Assembly (NCBI GenBank): GCA_015231995.1
Contig: JADGAO010000185.1
Location: 1 to 6,727 of the forward strand
Reading direction: 5' to 3'
Source: Nitrospinota bacterium
GTDB taxonomy: Bacteria; Nitrospinota_A; UBA7883; JACRLM01
Length of the DNA: 6,727 nucleotides
A program made the translations under genes and the position numbers. Every line of letters begins with the position of its first letter. Within the stretch, counting starts at the first letter, position 1. The notes beneath the pieces were generated by a model. It was not told the DNA's origin. It was given only the letters and a program-made list of their open reading frames with translations, and made no database searches. Positions 4,367 to 6,727 of this stretch are shown in pieces.

Positions 4367-6727
4367 TCATTGCCGCAAGTAGTTGGATTTAAACTCCAGG
4401 GGAATCGAAGTATGGCCGGTGACATAAACTATGGCGTTAGAGGCGTTCCGAGGGGCAGTCACCTCCATAGAATGTTCGGTCCAATCAGGCGAACACTCGA
4501 AAGTTTTGATATCAACGTTGGCGAAACCGCCTTTTGCGTCAAGCCAGTTGATTTGAATCCTGCCCGTAGTCGGCTCTTTGGCGCAACGGGCGACAACTGT
4601 GTTCCGGTAACGTTGTCCGGCTGAAACCGCAACCACCTGGGTCGCGGATGAAGAGACATTCACCAGGATAACTTTCCTGTCAGCATCGTATTTAGCCTCG
4701 CCACCCAATATCCAGCCTGTAGAGGAGGCGAAATCAGGATTGATTAGCAGTTCTTTTTTAAACCGGTAATCGGTTTTGATTTTTCGAATGCTAATCGAGC
4801 CAAACTCCGTGATTTGTTCAGTGACTTTTTTTACCAGCTCTTGCCGCACCCCTCCATCGGGACAACAACCAGACCCATTCCAATTGGAATCGAGAATTAT
4901 ATAATCAACATTCCTCTTAAAAAAAACATCAACTGCATCCTGTTCTGTTTTAATTGAAGAAATTTCATTTTGAAACACGTAGTTATACCAGTTGGGGTAA
5001 AGCGCATCCGCAGACAACCCGGCGGCCAGGGGATAAGAAAAAACGGCCACCGGCGTCTGGCCTGTATTGAGACGGTTGACCAGCGCAACCGCGTTTCTGA
5101 TGGGGAGGCGGCCCAAAAGATAGTTTTCCCTTCTGGATTCATCGCCAAGCGATTTTATAGCGAAATCGCCGCATTGCGCACCTGCGTTAAGGAACATGAT
5201 GTTTAGCGCAACGGTTGCTACCGCCGCGCCGCTCCACCATTTTCCAATGAACATCCGTTTTGAAAAAGCTACGCTTAACGCCACTCCAATGGCGGCAGAC
5301 AATATCGGCCACGCTGGGAACGCGTAACGGAAATAACCCGTTGACTGAAACACCAAAGCGATAATCAAAGTCCCAATCAAAAGCAATGCTATACCCCTGC
5401 GTTGCCTGGTTGCAACTAGCGCTACTACGGCAGGCATGAAGATTAGCAACCACTGGAAGCCAGAAGCTCCAGCATTCGCTTCAAGGTATTTTCCCGATTC
5501 AAATGTCGCCCTATAAAGGATATCCCACGTCAATCCCTTGTTGAAAACAGCGGCAAAGTCAGCCTTGCCGATGGGATAGTAAACGGATTTAAAAATATGA
5601 TTGAAAAACGGGAAAACAGGGTTGCCGGTCAGCCACCAGGCTGTCGTATAAGGGATTTGTCCAATCACCATGAATAGAGCCAATCCGATGAACAAATGAG
5701 GAAGGCCGAGTTCCTTACGCCATGACTGATGGCGCCAAACTAATAGCAAAAGAAGGGCTGGTAAAATTGAAAATGTTACAGCTTTTGCGGCCAGCGCAAA
5801 TCCGAGGAGCAACCCGGCAATTTGCAATTCAAATTTTGGTTTGCCCGATGTTGAGCAAGACTTAAGGATACCAAAAGCTCCTGCAATGAAAAATGACGCC
5901 CAGACCGATTCAATAAAAAGACTGCTACTTTCGGTAAACGTCAGCGGTGTGGATAAAAAGATTAGAGCCGCCCACCTTGCGCCTAAGGCCGAACCGCCAG
6001 CCCACAACGCAATATTGCGAACCAGGTAGCCGAGAATAAAAATAAACCCCACATTGATCAACCTAGCCGCAGTCTCGCCTGCAAGCAAGTAGCCAATGGA
6101 ATACATCCAATCAACAAGCATTGGCACTACCGCCCAAACGTATGCTCCTGCGTCAAAGCTCCATTGATGACGCAGGGCCAGATGTCCTGGGACGAAGAGG
6201 TGTATCGCCAGTGCGTCATGGCCCACCTCCGGCATGAATGAGACAACGAAATGAACCAGCCCGACAACTGCAATGGCGACATCGAGCGCGTTGGCCTTGA
6301 ACCCTGCGGAATTCCTTTGCGTTGCCAGCGCAAGAAGTTTCCCGCCCTCGTCCACAAGCGCCCGTCTGCCCAGTATTATGGGCAATAGAAGAGCGGCTCC
6401 GTATAATCCTGGGTAGTTCACCGGGAAATGAGCGATCAGCCCAACCGCAACGCCGTAAAAGCCGGCTCCAATCAAAAAGCTTGTCAGCCAGATGTCTTCA
6501 GCTAACCTCAAGCGAAGGAGCGTAAGGATTGCGCTTCCCAAAATGGCGGAGGCGACAACGAACCATAAAGTCACAAGCAATGGCCATATAGCCCCAGCCA
6601 AAGTCGCAATGCCTATTCCGACAATGGCGCCGGTCAATAACGCGCTTCGTTTGCTTAGTAAATAACCGGCGATGACCAGAGCCGCGCAGATAGCCATGAA
6701 GGCTGTATAGGTAGTTATCGCGCCACC
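4367..6727 (-). CDS. Polytopic membrane glycosyltransferase-like protein (GT-C/PMT type) with C-terminal CBM-like domain, 5' end outside window
   Basis: The frame is open to the right edge, giving at least 786 residues. The first in-window ATG (6697) is preceded by ten open codons (GGAITTYTAF) that continue the same hydrophobic segment, so the true start is probably upstream. Numbered from that ATG, residues 1 to about 540 hold roughly a dozen hydrophobic segments. A loop after the segment at 137-155 has EVGHDALAIHLF (157-168), whose Asp161 resembles the first-loop acidic residue of PMT/ArnT-like transferases that use polyprenyl-phosphate sugars. Residues about 545-649 form a soluble region with DYIILDSNW. 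Residues about 650-776 read like a carbohydrate-binding jelly-roll domain: NPDF, GWILGG, VSAGQRYR, IQINWLDAKGGF, WTEHSMEVTAP and IVYVTGH. Probable role: transfer of a lipid-linked sugar to a glycan or protein on the periplasmic side (inference). Acceptor unknown. It could instead be a polymerase-like or non-catalytic relative. Confidence 0.8.
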   Translation of the reverse strand, partial: GGAITTYTAFMAICAALVIAGYLLSKRSALLTGAIVGIGIATLAGAIWPLLVTLWFVVASAILGSAILTLLRLRLAEDIWLTSFLIGAGFYGVAVGLIAHFPVNYPGLYGAALLLPIILGRRALVDEGGKLLALATQRNSAGFKANALDVAIAVVGLVHFVVSFMPEVGHDALAIHLFVPGHLALRHQWSFDAGAYVWAVVPMLVDWMYSIGYLLAGETAARLINVGFIFILGYLVRNIALWAGGSALGARWAALIFLSTPLTFTESSSLFIESVWASFFIAGAFGILKSCSTSGKPKFELQIAGLLLGFALAAKAVTFSILPALLLLLVWRHQSWRKELGLPHLFIGLALFMVIGQIPYTTAWWLTGNPVFPFFNHIFKSVYYPIGKADFAAVFNKGLTWDILYRATFESGKYLEANAGASGFQWLLIFMPAVVALVATRQRRGIALLLIGTLIIALVFQSTGYFRYAFPAWPILSAAIGVALSVAFSKRMFIGKWWSGAAVATVALNIMFLNAGAQCGDFAIKSLGDESRRENYLLGRLPIRNAVALVNRLNTGQTPVAVFSYPLAAGLSADALYPNWYNYVFQNEISSIKTEQDAVDVFFKRNVDYIILDSNWNGSGCCPDGGVRQELVKKVTEQITEFGSISIRKIKTDYRFKKELLINPDFASSTGWILGGEAKYDADRKVILVNVSSSATQVVAVSAGQRYRNTVVARCAKEPTTGRIQINWLDAKGGFANVDIKTFECSPDWTEHSMEVTAPRNASNAIVYVTGHTSIPLEFKSNYLRQ

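Noticed and set aside
4358..4368. GAGC/GCTC hairpin at the stop of the membrane transferase
   Set aside because: A four-base stem with a three-base loop and no T-run is too weak to call a terminator.
1..6727. CRISPR array, tRNA/rRNA gene, complete insertion sequence or attachment site
   Set aside because: No regularly spaced repeats, no cloverleaf or rRNA-like sequence, and no transposase or integrase reading frame was seen on either strand.

Overview
The window is part of a surface-polysaccharide (O-antigen, capsule or exopolysaccharide) or glycoconjugate locus. Every supported gene is on the minus strand, so transcription runs from the right end of the window to the left. The proteins look bacterial, and most likely Gram-negative (inference): tightly packed genes, a PMT-type polytopic sugar transferase, a membrane-anchored GT2 and nucleotide-sugar enzymes. 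The sequence does not identify the organism; there is no rRNA, tRNA or housekeeping gene.

In transcription order, the first gene is a large polytopic membrane protein resembling GT-C/PMT glycosyltransferases (4367 to beyond 6727). It is open at the right edge and has a carbohydrate-binding-module-like C-terminal domain. A 129-bp gap with a weak promoter candidate follows. Next come an extended-SDR sugar-nucleotide 4,6-dehydratase of the LegB/GDP-sugar type (3266-4237) and, 18 bp on, a short sugar-1-phosphate nucleotidyltransferase (2543-3247). Then there is a damaged stub of a family-2 glycosyltransferase (2304-2546), an intact membrane-anchored GT2 (1261-2304) and a class I SAM methyltransferase (470-1264). 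After a 117-bp gap lies the N-terminal 117 codons of a second SDR-type enzyme (1-352), cut by the left edge.

The likely joint role is as follows. The nucleotidyltransferase activates a sugar phosphate. The dehydratase makes a 4-keto-6-deoxy NDP-sugar. The downstream SDR may reduce or epimerise it further. The GT2 and the polytopic transferase move sugars onto lipid carriers or acceptors, and the methyltransferase may decorate the product. The ATGA overlap between GT2 and methyltransferase and the 1-4 bp overlaps around the stub indicate one co-translated block from 4237 to 470.

The points most worth a second look are the GT2 stub, which carries two opposite frame shifts and ends in a repeat-rich patch; a nine-G tract inside the methyltransferase's motif region, where slippage either way truncates the protein; a missing metal-binding Asp in the nucleotidyltransferase; and the C-terminal CBM-like domain on the membrane transferase. 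I did not find a wholly new system: this is an accessory glycan locus with signs of gene decay and possible phase variation.
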